Source: UBA2336 sp031395485
GTDB taxonomy: Bacteria; Bacteroidota; Bacteroidia; Cytophagales; Cyclobacteriaceae
Length of the DNA stretch: 64,000 nucleotides
Direction of reading: 5' to 3'
Assembly: GCA_031395485.1 (NCBI GenBank)
Contig: JANNUS010000012.1
Span: forward strand, 1-64,000
Position numbers and translations under genes: made by a program. Shown piece by piece: positions 1-8,197 of the stretch. The stretch's first letter is position 1, and each line of letters opens with the position of its first letter. A model generated the notes under the pieces. The model worked only from the letters and a program-made list of their open reading frames with translations, made no database searches and was not told the origin of the DNA.

Positions 1-510
1 CATAGTCGCAGCAGCAGTGGGAAAAAAGAACCAACAGACATTAATGCGTTGGCTGATGAGTATTTACGGTTGGCGTATCATGGCTTAAGGGCAAAAGACA
101 AATCATTCAACGCCACCATGAAAACGGAATTTGATAAAAGTATCGGCAACATCAACATCATTCCGCAGGATATAGGAAGAGTGATACTGAATTTAATCAC
201 GAACGCATTCTATGTGGTCAATGAAAAGAACAAACAAAGCATTGCCGGCTACGAGCCAACTGTTTCAGTCAGCACAAAGAAAGAAGGCAGCAAAGTATTG
301 GTGATTGTAAAAGACAATGGTAACGGTATTCCTCAAAAAATACTCGATAAAATATTTCAACCTTTCTTCACCACAAAACCCACAGGGCAGGGGACGGGCT
401 TAGGCTTGAGTTTAAGTTATGATATTGTGAAAGCACATGGTGGAGAGTTGAAGGTGGAGACGAAAGAGTATGAAGGTTCAACATTTACAATCCTAATACC
501 ATTATCATGA
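1..510 (+). CDS. Sensor histidine kinase, C-terminal part (cut by window start)
   Basis: The reading frame is open from the first base, so the start lies outside the window. The visible 169 residues are the end of a HisKA region (HSRSSSG) and a full HATPase_c domain: N box NLITNAF, G1 box DNGNGIP, F box FQPFFTTKP and G2 box GQGTGLGLSLSYD. It would phosphorylate itself on a conserved His upstream and pass the phosphate to a response regulator. The sequence is almost identical to the same module in the four kinases that follow, so it is the first visible member of a tandem paralogue array. Its sensor half cannot be seen. Ends in TGA at 508-510. Confidence 0.93.
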   Translation, partial: HSRSSSGKKEPTDINALADEYLRLAYHGLRAKDKSFNATMKTEFDKSIGNINIIPQDIGRVILNLITNAFYVVNEKNKQSIAGYEPTVSVSTKKEGSKVLVIVKDNGNGIPQKILDKIFQPFFTTKPTGQGTGLGLSLSYDIVKAHGGELKVETKEYEGSTFTILIPLS

Positions 511-562
511 CCATAAAATCAGGCAATCCATCTATCTGTGTAAATCCGTGATTCAGACGATT

Positions 563-640
563 TATGATATTGTGAAAGCGCATGGTGGTGAGTTGGGGGC
601 AGAGAGTGAGTTTATAATTTATTTACCATCAAATTTATAA
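563..640 (+). pseudogene. Remnant of a histidine kinase 3' end
   Basis: The gap between kinases 1 and 2 holds 25 in-frame codons reading YDIVKAHGGELGAESEFII and then YLPSNL before a TAA. This matches the last residues of the neighbouring kinases (YDIVKAHGGELKVETKE...), but the rest of a kinase is absent. It is best read as the scar of a deleted or recombined paralogue. The upstream bases 511-562 match nothing I recognise. Confidence 0.8.
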
Positions 641-641
641 A

Positions 642-2642
642 ATGAAAAAAGCCATTGCCTTTCTTTATTTCCTTTTTGTCGCATTTAACAGTATAGGCCA
701 AAACGCAGAGATCGACAACCTGAAAGCCCAATACGAGACAGCTGCCAGTCCCAATATACAATTCGATATATTAAACAGACTCTTGCTAGAAATGGCGAAT
801 AACATAGGCAGCTATGTCGATTCCACGAACTGCTTTAAAATGCTTCAAATTGCAAAACAAGTAAATGATGATTCCTTGCTCGCGATTAGCCATAACTGGC
901 TTGGTACATACTTTTACATAAACAAGGGCGATTATGCATTGGGACTTGAATATTATTATAAGGGAATTCCATTTGCTCTGAGAGCGCATGACAATCGAAG
1001 AATAAGCTCTCTTTACTTTGATATTGCCCTTGTCTATTTTGATATTCAAGACAATGAAGAGGCTGCTGCCAGCACCCGCAAGGGTGGCCAATATTTACCG
1101 CCAAAGACTCATCCCATGTTCGATTATATGCTGGCTCAATATCAGATAAACATGGCCCAATATTTCTTGCTGACAAACCAACTCGATTCAGCATTCTATT
1201 ACGCGCAATCACTTATAGAAACTAATCAAAAAAATAAAACAGGCGCAATCCTTTTCCACTTATCAGAATTAACCTTCAATGGTTATGTTTATGCTGGTCG
1301 AAGAGATTTAAAAATGGCTGATTCCTATTTCGCAAAAGCATTAGTTCTTTTAAATGATGTAGAAAGCCCGGCTTCCAAATTTCAATTTTACATTTTTTAT
1401 ATTCCATATCTTCTTAACCACGATCGAATTTCGGAATCAGGTAAGCAAGCAAAGGCTCTGCTTAAAATGGGAATACAAGACAAAAACAAGACAATGATGC
1501 AAGTTGCTGCCGGGTATTTGCGACAGGTTTTTGAAACTCAAAATCGATTAGATAGTGCGTACTATTATTCAAAAATGGAATCAGAGTTAAATACTTTGAT
1601 TAAAAATCAAAATATCAAAAACAAAATTCAAACCTTAGCAATAAGTGATCAGTTACGCACGCAGGATGAAGAACGTAAACAAGCCGCATATCGAAATCAA
1701 ATAAAGTTATACGGCCTATTAGGCAGCCTAGGCATAATAGTTATTGTGGTTATTGTTCAATTCCGAAATAACAGGCAAAAGAAGAAAGCCAACAAAATTC
1801 TTTCACTTCAGAAAGAAGAAATTCAATTTCAGAAGGAAATGGCAGAGAAAACGCTCACTGAACTTAAATCCACCCAATCCCAACTCATCCAATCCGAAAA
1901 AATGGCAAGCCTTGGTGAACTCACTGCCGGCATTGCCCATGAAATTCAAAACCCGTTGAACTTTGTAAACAACTTTAGTGAAGTGAGTGGTGAGTTGATA
2001 AAGGAATTGGTTGACGAAGTTGATAAGGGAAATACAGAAGAAGTGAAAGTGATTGCTGATGATTTAGTGGGCAATCTTGAAAAAATAAATCACCACGGTA
2101 AGCGCGCATCAGATATTGTAAAAGGAATGCTGCAACATAGCCGCAGCAGCAATGGTGTAAAAGAGCCAACAGATATCAATGCTTTGGCCGATGAATACTT
2201 ACGCTTGGCTTATCATGGCTTACGTGCGAAAGACAAATCGTTCAATGCCACTATGAAAACAGATTTTGATGAGAGCATTGGCAATATCAACATCATTCCA
2301 CAAGATATTGGAAGAGTGATTTTGAATTTAATCACAAATGCTTTTTATGTTGTTAACGAAAAACGAACAACCAACAACGAGCCCTACGAGCCAACAGTAA
2401 CCGTAACCACAAAAAAACTGAGTGATAAAATTGAAATCCGGGTTAAAGACAACGGCAATGGTATTCCTCAAAAAATATTAGATAAAATATTTCAACCTTT
2501 CTTCACCACCAAACCAACAGGGCAGGGTACAGGTTTAGGTCTTTCACTCTCTTATGATATTGTGAAGGCGCATGGAGGAGAGTTGAAGGTGGAAACGAAG
2601 GAAGGGGAAGGAACAGTGTTTACATTCGAATTACCAACCTAA
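642..2642 (+). CDS. TPR-containing membrane sensor histidine kinase
   Basis: A 666-residue kinase. A signal peptide (residues 1-20, ending SIGQ) is followed by a periplasmic TPR-like helical region to about residue 330. One membrane segment lies near 353-373 (GLLGSLGIIVIVVIVQF), then a basic and coiled-coil stretch (NNRQKKKANKIL). HisKA follows, with the phospho-acceptor His433 in AGIAHEIQNPL, and HATPase_c lies at about 540-665 with N, G1, F and G2 boxes intact. No receiver or DNA-binding domain is fused, so the output must be a separate regulator. The ATG at 642 follows the preceding remnant by one base, and the next kinase starts 4 bp after the stop, which suggests one transcript. The ligand is unknown. 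Confidence 0.92.
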   Translation: MKKAIAFLYFLFVAFNSIGQNAEIDNLKAQYETAASPNIQFDILNRLLLEMANNIGSYVDSTNCFKMLQIAKQVNDDSLLAISHNWLGTYFYINKGDYALGLEYYYKGIPFALRAHDNRRISSLYFDIALVYFDIQDNEEAAASTRKGGQYLPPKTHPMFDYMLAQYQINMAQYFLLTNQLDSAFYYAQSLIETNQKNKTGAILFHLSELTFNGYVYAGRRDLKMADSYFAKALVLLNDVESPASKFQFYIFYIPYLLNHDRISESGKQAKALLKMGIQDKNKTMMQVAAGYLRQVFETQNRLDSAYYYSKMESELNTLIKNQNIKNKIQTLAISDQLRTQDEERKQAAYRNQIKLYGLLGSLGIIVIVVIVQFRNNRQKKKANKILSLQKEEIQFQKEMAEKTLTELKSTQSQLIQSEKMASLGELTAGIAHEIQNPLNFVNNFSEVSGELIKELVDEVDKGNTEEVKVIADDLVGNLEKINHHGKRASDIVKGMLQHSRSSNGVKEPTDINALADEYLRLAYHGLRAKDKSFNATMKTDFDESIGNINIIPQDIGRVILNLITNAFYVVNEKRTTNNEPYEPTVTVTTKKLSDKIEIRVKDNGNGIPQKILDKIFQPFFTTKPTGQGTGLGLSLSYDIVKAHGGELKVETKEGEGTVFTFELPT

Positions 2643-2646
2643 TGGT

Positions 2647-4158
2647 ATGAAAAAGATAATGACATTTCTGCTTGGTCTTTTGTGCATTGTTTCTTTGTAT
2701 GCACAGCAACGAGATATCGATACGCTTAAACGATTGCTGCGTACAGAAAAGACTGATACCGTAAGAATCAAGCTTCTGTTTGAAGCTGGCAACAGTTTTG
2801 GTTACGGAGCCAAAAAGAATGATTCTGTTTTTTATTATTTACAGGAAGCCCTGGAAATAGCAACCCGGAAAAACGATTTATTCAGAGTCAGCCGAGCAAA
2901 AGGAATTATGTGCCGGTACTTCTATACATATGGTAATTATAAAGAGGCTCTGGAGTTGGCCTTCCAGAACTTAAATTATGCCAATTCCACTAAGGATTTA
3001 AATTTGCTCTTTTATACGTATAAAGAACTGCTAAAGATATATCGCAAAATGGAAGATTATAAGCAGGTGTTGGTGTACTCAGAAAAGCTCATGGAAGTAA
3101 TAGCCAATTATCCTGCTGCCCATGGGGCTGATTCTAGTTTCTATTATTTCGTCTATAATAATAACAAGTCCGTTGCGCATGAAGGTCTGGGGAATTTTGA
3201 TTCCGCTTTTTATTATGCCCACCTTAACTATGGCATGTATAAGAATTCAAACCTGACTGATGTTGCACTGGGTGCGGTCAATCTTGCCCATGTTTATGAA
3301 AAAATGGGCAAGTATGATTCCGCTTATTATTTCTATAGCAAATGCCTGTCGCTTGCAGGGAAAACCAGCAGGCACGATATTATATCAGTTGCCAAATTGG
3401 GGGTATCTAAATATTTTCATATTAAAGGCGCAACGGATTCCGCCTTCTTTTATGCCTGGCAAGCGTTGTATGAGATGAAGAAGTTAGATGAGCAGAGTGA
3501 CATAATGGATACTTATAGTTTTTTGGCCGAACTGCACCGCAGTGTCCATCAATTTGACAGCGCCTACAAATACCTTCAATTGTATGTTAGTCTGAAGGAT
3601 AGTCTGTTCAGCAATAAAAAAATAGTCCAGGCTCAGGGCTATGCTTTTACTGAAACCATAGAACAGCAAAAGATGGAGCAGGCAAAAAAGGAGGCCGAAC
3701 AAGAATACAGAATCAGGATCCAATTTTACACACTGGCTGCTGCCATCGCTGTATTCCTGATTATCGCTTTTTTGTTGTGGTGGAACCTGCATAATAAGCG
3801 AAAGGCTAATGCATTGCTCGGTGAGCAGAAGGTTGAGATTGAGCAAGCCTTATGGGAATTAAAAGCCACCCAATCCCAACTCATTCAGTCCGAAAAGATG
3901 GCTTCGCTCGGAGAACTCACTGCCGGCATTGCCCACGAAATACAAAACCCGTTAAATTTTGTTAACAACTTTAGCGAAGTCAGTACAGAGTTGGTTTCGG
4001 AGTTGAATACAGAAATTGATAAGGGCAATACGAAAGACGCAAAGGAGATTGCTACGGACTTGAAACAAAATCTCGAAAAAATTAATCACCACGGCAAGCG
4101 CGCTGCTGATATTGTGAAAGGAATGCTCCAGCATTCACGAAGTAGTTCAGGTGTGTGA
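2647..4158 (+). CDS. TPR sensor histidine kinase, N-terminal part, interrupted by a frameshift
   Basis: 503 residues: signal peptide (1-19), TPR-like periplasmic helices with repeated DSAFYYA-type motifs, a membrane segment near 360-380 (AAAIAVFLIIAFLLWW), and HisKA with the phospho-acceptor His430 in AGIAHEIQNPLNF. The frame then stops at TGA 4156-4158, exactly where the paralogues read GVKEPT. Removing one GT from the GTGTGT at 4151-4156 would restore GVKEP and join this frame to the next. The ATPase half is therefore in another frame. This may be a real mutation, a slippage-prone phase switch, a sequencing error, or a split protein made by re-initiation at the overlapping GTGA. Confidence 0.85.
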   Translation: MKKIMTFLLGLLCIVSLYAQQRDIDTLKRLLRTEKTDTVRIKLLFEAGNSFGYGAKKNDSVFYYLQEALEIATRKNDLFRVSRAKGIMCRYFYTYGNYKEALELAFQNLNYANSTKDLNLLFYTYKELLKIYRKMEDYKQVLVYSEKLMEVIANYPAAHGADSSFYYFVYNNNKSVAHEGLGNFDSAFYYAHLNYGMYKNSNLTDVALGAVNLAHVYEKMGKYDSAYYFYSKCLSLAGKTSRHDIISVAKLGVSKYFHIKGATDSAFFYAWQALYEMKKLDEQSDIMDTYSFLAELHRSVHQFDSAYKYLQLYVSLKDSLFSNKKIVQAQGYAFTETIEQQKMEQAKKEAEQEYRIRIQFYTLAAAIAVFLIIAFLLWWNLHNKRKANALLGEQKVEIEQALWELKATQSQLIQSEKMASLGELTAGIAHEIQNPLNFVNNFSEVSTELVSELNTEIDKGNTKDAKEIATDLKQNLEKINHHGKRAADIVKGMLQHSRSSSGV

Positions 4159-4673
4159 AAGAGCCAACAGACATCAATGCACTGGCTGATGAATATTTAC
4201 GACTGACGTATCATGGTTTAAGAGCAAAAGACAAATCATTCAACGCTACCATGAAAACAGATTTTGATGAAAGCATTGGCAACATCAACATCATTCCGCA
4301 GGATATTGGAAGGGTGATTTTGAATCTGATCACGAATGCATTTTATGCGGTCAACGAAAAACGAACAACCAACAACGAGTCCTACGAGCCAACAGTAACT
4401 GTAACCACAAAAAAACTGAGTGATAAAATTGAAATCCGTGTCAAAGACAACGGCAACGGCATTCCTCAAAAAATACTCGATAAAATATTTCAACCCTTCT
4501 TTACCACCAAACCAACAGGGCAGGGTACAGGTTTAGGACTTTCACTCGCTTATGATATTGTGAAAGCACATGGCGGAGAAATAAAAGTACAGACCAAAGA
4601 AAATGAGGGCTTGTCTGCCGAAGCTTCAGCGCAGGCAGGAACGGAGTTTACTATTCAAATACCGATAAGCTAA
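4155..4673 (+). CDS. HATPase half of the frameshifted histidine kinase
   Basis: 172 residues from a GTG at 4155 that overlaps the stop of the upstream half (GTGA). It starts with KEPTDINALADEYLRL, the linker found in every paralogue, and carries a complete HATPase_c domain (NLITNAFYAV, DNGNGIP, FQPFFTTKP, GTGLGLSLAYD). It has no phospho-acceptor His of its own, so alone it could only act together with the upstream half. Near its end it carries ten extra residues (LSAEASAQAG, about 4609-4638) that no paralogue has. Bases 4313-4488 are almost identical to 7861-8034 of the next kinase, which points to recent gene conversion. Confidence 0.85.
   Translation: MKEPTDINALADEYLRLTYHGLRAKDKSFNATMKTDFDESIGNINIIPQDIGRVILNLITNAFYAVNEKRTTNNESYEPTVTVTTKKLSDKIEIRVKDNGNGIPQKILDKIFQPFFTTKPTGQGTGLGLSLAYDIVKAHGGEIKVQTKENEGLSAEASAQAGTEFTIQIPIS
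4609..4638 (+). repeat. 30-bp palindromic in-frame insertion
   Basis: Compared with the four paralogues, which read ENEGTEF or similar, this copy has 30 extra bases between the codons for ENEG and GTEF. The inserted bases have inverted ends (CTGCC ... GGCAG) around a perfect inner palindrome GAAGCTTC. The length is a multiple of three, so the frame stays open. It looks like a small palindromic repeat element landed in a coding region. I saw no other intact copy in this window. Confidence 0.6.
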
Positions 4674-4683
4674 ACTGCAGCTG

Positions 4684-7600
4684 ATGAAAAAATATTCTAT
4701 CCTCTTGATTTGTCTCTCCACTGTTTTGTTTTCATGCACAGAAAATAAACAGAATGCAATTGAAACCAGACCTGTAAAAAAAGCAATAGGTAAAATTGTT
4801 ACCGATAGTGTTGCTCCGCCAATAGTTATTGCTGTTAAACCAGCCAAACCAGTAGCAGTTACTATTACTTCAAAGCCCTACTCGTTTGATCCTCGTTTAG
4901 GCAAAGAAGTTATCACTAGCCTTACACCTGCCAACGGCTTACCATTAGGAAATTACCGTAATATTGTGCAAGATAATACCGGCAATCTTTGGTTTAATTC
5001 CACGACCAACATAATTAAATATGATGGGCTTAATTTTACCAGCTATCCTCTGGTGCCCGGAGATAATGTTTTATGTTATCAAATTGTAATTGACGCTAAC
5101 AATGAACTTTGGGCGAACATTGAAATGCTTGATTCAGCAGGCAATAGGTTAGACAGGCTATTCGTATTTAATGGACTCTCATTCGATCCGCTTCCGGTTA
5201 TGCAGTCCATAACGAAGGAAAATAATGAAATAATATGGATGTATCCACAATCGGACAAAACTATATGGGTATTGAAAAGGGATGATCTTCAACAAATACT
5301 GAAATTTGAAGGCCGGCAGTTGAAGCAAACAATTACACAAAATGATTTTCCATTCAAATCGATAGGAGACATAAAGACAGACAGACTTGGAGATACTTGG
5401 TTTTTAGATCGGGAAGATTCATCGTTAACCCGATACGATGGTAAAATATTTAAAACATTAACGCGTGCAGACGGCTTGCCAAAGGACCTTTCATTTAACA
5501 TATTTCCTTTTTCTGCCGATAGCATTTATCTGTCAACTCGAAATGGCCTCTACCTTTTTAATGGCCACGAATCCACAAAAATTAATGACAATGTTTCTGA
5601 GTTATTGTTGGATAAACAAGGCACCCTGTGGTCAGCTAGCAGTATTGCCGGAGAAATTGCTGATAAAATTTCAGCAGCAGGATCAACTGCCTTCAAAAGA
5701 GAGGATGGATTTAGCGTATCTGAGAATGTGGATTTAGCAATAGACAAGGAAGATAATGTTTGGGTAATGTCTCAAAATTCAGTCAACCGGTTGTACAAGC
5801 CAGTAACTGCCCATGGCGATGTACTTCCTGGTTCTCGCCTTCAGCGAGGCATTCGAGCCTTTTATAATGACCGAAATGGCAGGTATTGGTTTGGTTCTTA
5901 TTTTTATGGTGCAAGTTGTTACGATGGTAAAACGTTAACCAATTATTCTTTCCAGAATTATGAATCTCAGGCCATTTACAGAACAGATAATCATATCTCA
6001 AGTTTTACACAGGACAGAGTCGGAAATATTTGGATCAGCACATTTAAAGGAAGCCTCATAAAATTTGACGGGAAGTCATTCTTCATCAACAATAAGACTA
6101 ATGGTTTTTCAGAAAGAATGCTTTATGAAATGTTTGCTGACAGTAAAGGGAATATCTGGTGGCTCAGGAATTGGAGAGGAGTATTGGGTGTTAATGGTGT
6201 AGCCTATTTTAACGGAAAAGAAACTGTTAGTTTTACTACTGCTCAAGGCCTTTGTAGCAATGATGTTCGCTGCATCTTTGAGGACAGAACCGGAACAATT
6301 TGGTTTGGTACAAATAGGGGACTGAGTCGTTTTAAAGATGGCCGGTTTACAACATTCAATGAAGACGATGGCCTGACAAAAAATGCCATTAATGCAATAG
6401 CAGCTGATGGATACGGTAACCTTTGGCTAGGTACTGATGGTGGGGTAAGCCGGTTTGATGGTGAGCAGTTTATTAATTATACAAGAGAAGATGGATTGGT
6501 TGAAGGTAAAATCGAACTCATTCAAAAAGATTCAGCAAACAATGTAATTTGGTTACGCTCCGATTTTGGGTTTACTGCTATGTCAATTAAGAGTAACCAT
6601 CCGGATAGTGTGCTGTTTGAAAATTTCACAGAAGCTGAAGGTTTCCCCATAAAAAGCACCTTTGGTAGTTTTATGGTTGACAACACTGGCGCTCTTTTGA
6701 CAAGCGAGGGTAATAATTCCATTAAAAGATTTGATTATAAAAAAGTAAAGGAGAACAGCAAACCGTTTAACCTGCACATCAGTCAAATACGATTAAACAA
6801 CGAACCTGTCTGCTGGAGTAATTTAAATGATAATGGTAATGACAGCCTGGCGTTGCAAATAGAGATGCATTTGCGTTTTGGTAAGCTGCTGAGTCGTGAT
6901 GGATTGGAGCATATGGCAGAGCAATTCAGCGGTGTTCGTTATGATAGCATCATACCTTTTGATTTTATTCCGTACAATCTTTCGCTTCCCTTCAAAGCTA
7001 ATTCCATCAGTTTTGATTTTGCGGCCATCGATCCGCATTTTTCAAAAAGTACTCGCTACCAGTATATGCTGGAGGGATTTAAGAATACCTGGAGCCCCTT
7101 AAGCAAAAATACCAACGCCAATTTTGGCAACCTGCGTGAAGGCAGTTATACATTTAAGATTAAGGCCTTAAATCCGTATGGCAAGTGGAGTGAGTTGAGT
7201 TATTCATTTAACGTGCTTCCACCATGGTATAGAACCTGGTGGGCTTATACGATATACGCTTTAATATTTCTAGCTGCATTAAGAACTTTCAGCAAGTGGA
7301 GGGAGAGAAGATTGCGCCATGAAAAAGAACAACTACAACATAAGGTAGAAGAAAGAACGGTTGAGTTAAAGAAAAAATCTGAACAACTTGAACATTCTTT
7401 GGATGATTTAAAAGCAACCCAATCCCAGCTCATTCAGTCCGAAAAAATGGCCTCGCTCGGAGAACTCACTGCAGGCATTGCCCATGAAATTCAAAACCCG
7501 TTGAACTTCGTGAATAATTTTTCGGAAGTAAGTAATGAGTTGATAAGTGAAATGGTTGACGAAGTTGACAAGGGGAATACTGAAGAAGTAAAAATCATTG

Positions 7601-8187
7601 CAAAAGATGTTCAGCAAAATTTGGAAAAGATTCTTCACCATGGCAAAAGAGCCGATTCTATTGTAAAAGGAATGCTGCAACACAGCCGCAGCCGCAGTGG
7701 GAAAAAAGAACCAACAGACATCAATGCTTTGTGTGATGAATATTTGCGACTGGCTTATCATGGATTAAGAGCAAAAGACAAATCCTTCAATGCTACGATG
7801 AAGACTGAGTTTGATGAAAGCGTTGGCAACATCAACATCATTCCGCAAGATATTGGAAGAGTGATTTTGAATCTGATCACGAATGCATTTTATGCGGTCA
7901 ACGAAAAACGAACAACCAACAATGAGTCCTACGAGCCAACAGTAACTGTAACCACAAAAAAACTGAGTGATAAAATTGAAATCCGTGTTAAAGACAACGG
8001 CAACGGCATCCCTCAAAAAATACTCGATAAAATCTTTCAGCCTTTCTTCACCACCAAACCAACCGGGCAGGGTACTGGTTTAGGACTTTCACTCTCTTAT
8101 GATATTTTGAAGGCGCATGGAGGAGAAATAAGAGTAGATACAAAAGAAAATGAGGGAACTGAGTTCACCATTCAATTACCCATTTGA
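4684..8187 (+). CDS. Beta-propeller (reg_prop/Y_Y_Y) sensor histidine kinase, lipoprotein-like signal
   Basis: 1167 residues. The N-terminus has a lipobox-like end (TVLFSC, Cys18). About residues 60-690 are two-component-regulator propeller blades with repeated GNLWFNS, GTIWFGTNRGLSRF and YGNLWLGTDGGVSRF units. A Y_Y_Y domain (about 770-840; YQYMLEGF...WSPLS) precedes one membrane helix (WWAYTIYALIFLAALRTF), a coiled coil, HisKA with His934 and HATPase_c. The sensor layout matches Bacteroidota hybrid two-component systems, which often sense glycans, but the C-terminal receiver and AraC-type domain of those proteins are missing. Output must go to a separate regulator. A Cys18 lipid anchor together with a TM helix is unusual; the signal may simply be cleaved or act as a second TM helix. 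Confidence 0.92.
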   Translation: MKKYSILLICLSTVLFSCTENKQNAIETRPVKKAIGKIVTDSVAPPIVIAVKPAKPVAVTITSKPYSFDPRLGKEVITSLTPANGLPLGNYRNIVQDNTGNLWFNSTTNIIKYDGLNFTSYPLVPGDNVLCYQIVIDANNELWANIEMLDSAGNRLDRLFVFNGLSFDPLPVMQSITKENNEIIWMYPQSDKTIWVLKRDDLQQILKFEGRQLKQTITQNDFPFKSIGDIKTDRLGDTWFLDREDSSLTRYDGKIFKTLTRADGLPKDLSFNIFPFSADSIYLSTRNGLYLFNGHESTKINDNVSELLLDKQGTLWSASSIAGEIADKISAAGSTAFKREDGFSVSENVDLAIDKEDNVWVMSQNSVNRLYKPVTAHGDVLPGSRLQRGIRAFYNDRNGRYWFGSYFYGASCYDGKTLTNYSFQNYESQAIYRTDNHISSFTQDRVGNIWISTFKGSLIKFDGKSFFINNKTNGFSERMLYEMFADSKGNIWWLRNWRGVLGVNGVAYFNGKETVSFTTAQGLCSNDVRCIFEDRTGTIWFGTNRGLSRFKDGRFTTFNEDDGLTKNAINAIAADGYGNLWLGTDGGVSRFDGEQFINYTREDGLVEGKIELIQKDSANNVIWLRSDFGFTAMSIKSNHPDSVLFENFTEAEGFPIKSTFGSFMVDNTGALLTSEGNNSIKRFDYKKVKENSKPFNLHISQIRLNNEPVCWSNLNDNGNDSLALQIEMHLRFGKLLSRDGLEHMAEQFSGVRYDSIIPFDFIPYNLSLPFKANSISFDFAAIDPHFSKSTRYQYMLEGFKNTWSPLSKNTNANFGNLREGSYTFKIKALNPYGKWSELSYSFNVLPPWYRTWWAYTIYALIFLAALRTFSKWRERRLRHEKEQLQHKVEERTVELKKKSEQLEHSLDDLKATQSQLIQSEKMASLGELTAGIAHEIQNPLNFVNNFSEVSNELISEMVDEVDKGNTEEVKIIAKDVQQNLEKILHHGKRADSIVKGMLQHSRSRSGKKEPTDINALCDEYLRLAYHGLRAKDKSFNATMKTEFDESVGNINIIPQDIGRVILNLITNAFYAVNEKRTTNNESYEPTVTVTTKKLSDKIEIRVKDNGNGIPQKILDKIFQPFFTTKPTGQGTGLGLSLSYDILKAHGGEIRVDTKENEGTEFTIQLPI

Positions 8188-8197
8188 GATTAACTAT

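Noticed and set aside
4626..4847. Minus-strand open frame with hydrophobic content at the kinase 3/4 boundary
   Set aside because: It lies across two well-supported plus-strand genes and has no homology.
7408..8016. Minus-strand open frames of 117 and 83 codons under kinase 4 (also 4236-4493)
   Set aside because: They recur because the kinase DNA itself is repeated; they are antisense shadows of HisKA and HATPase.
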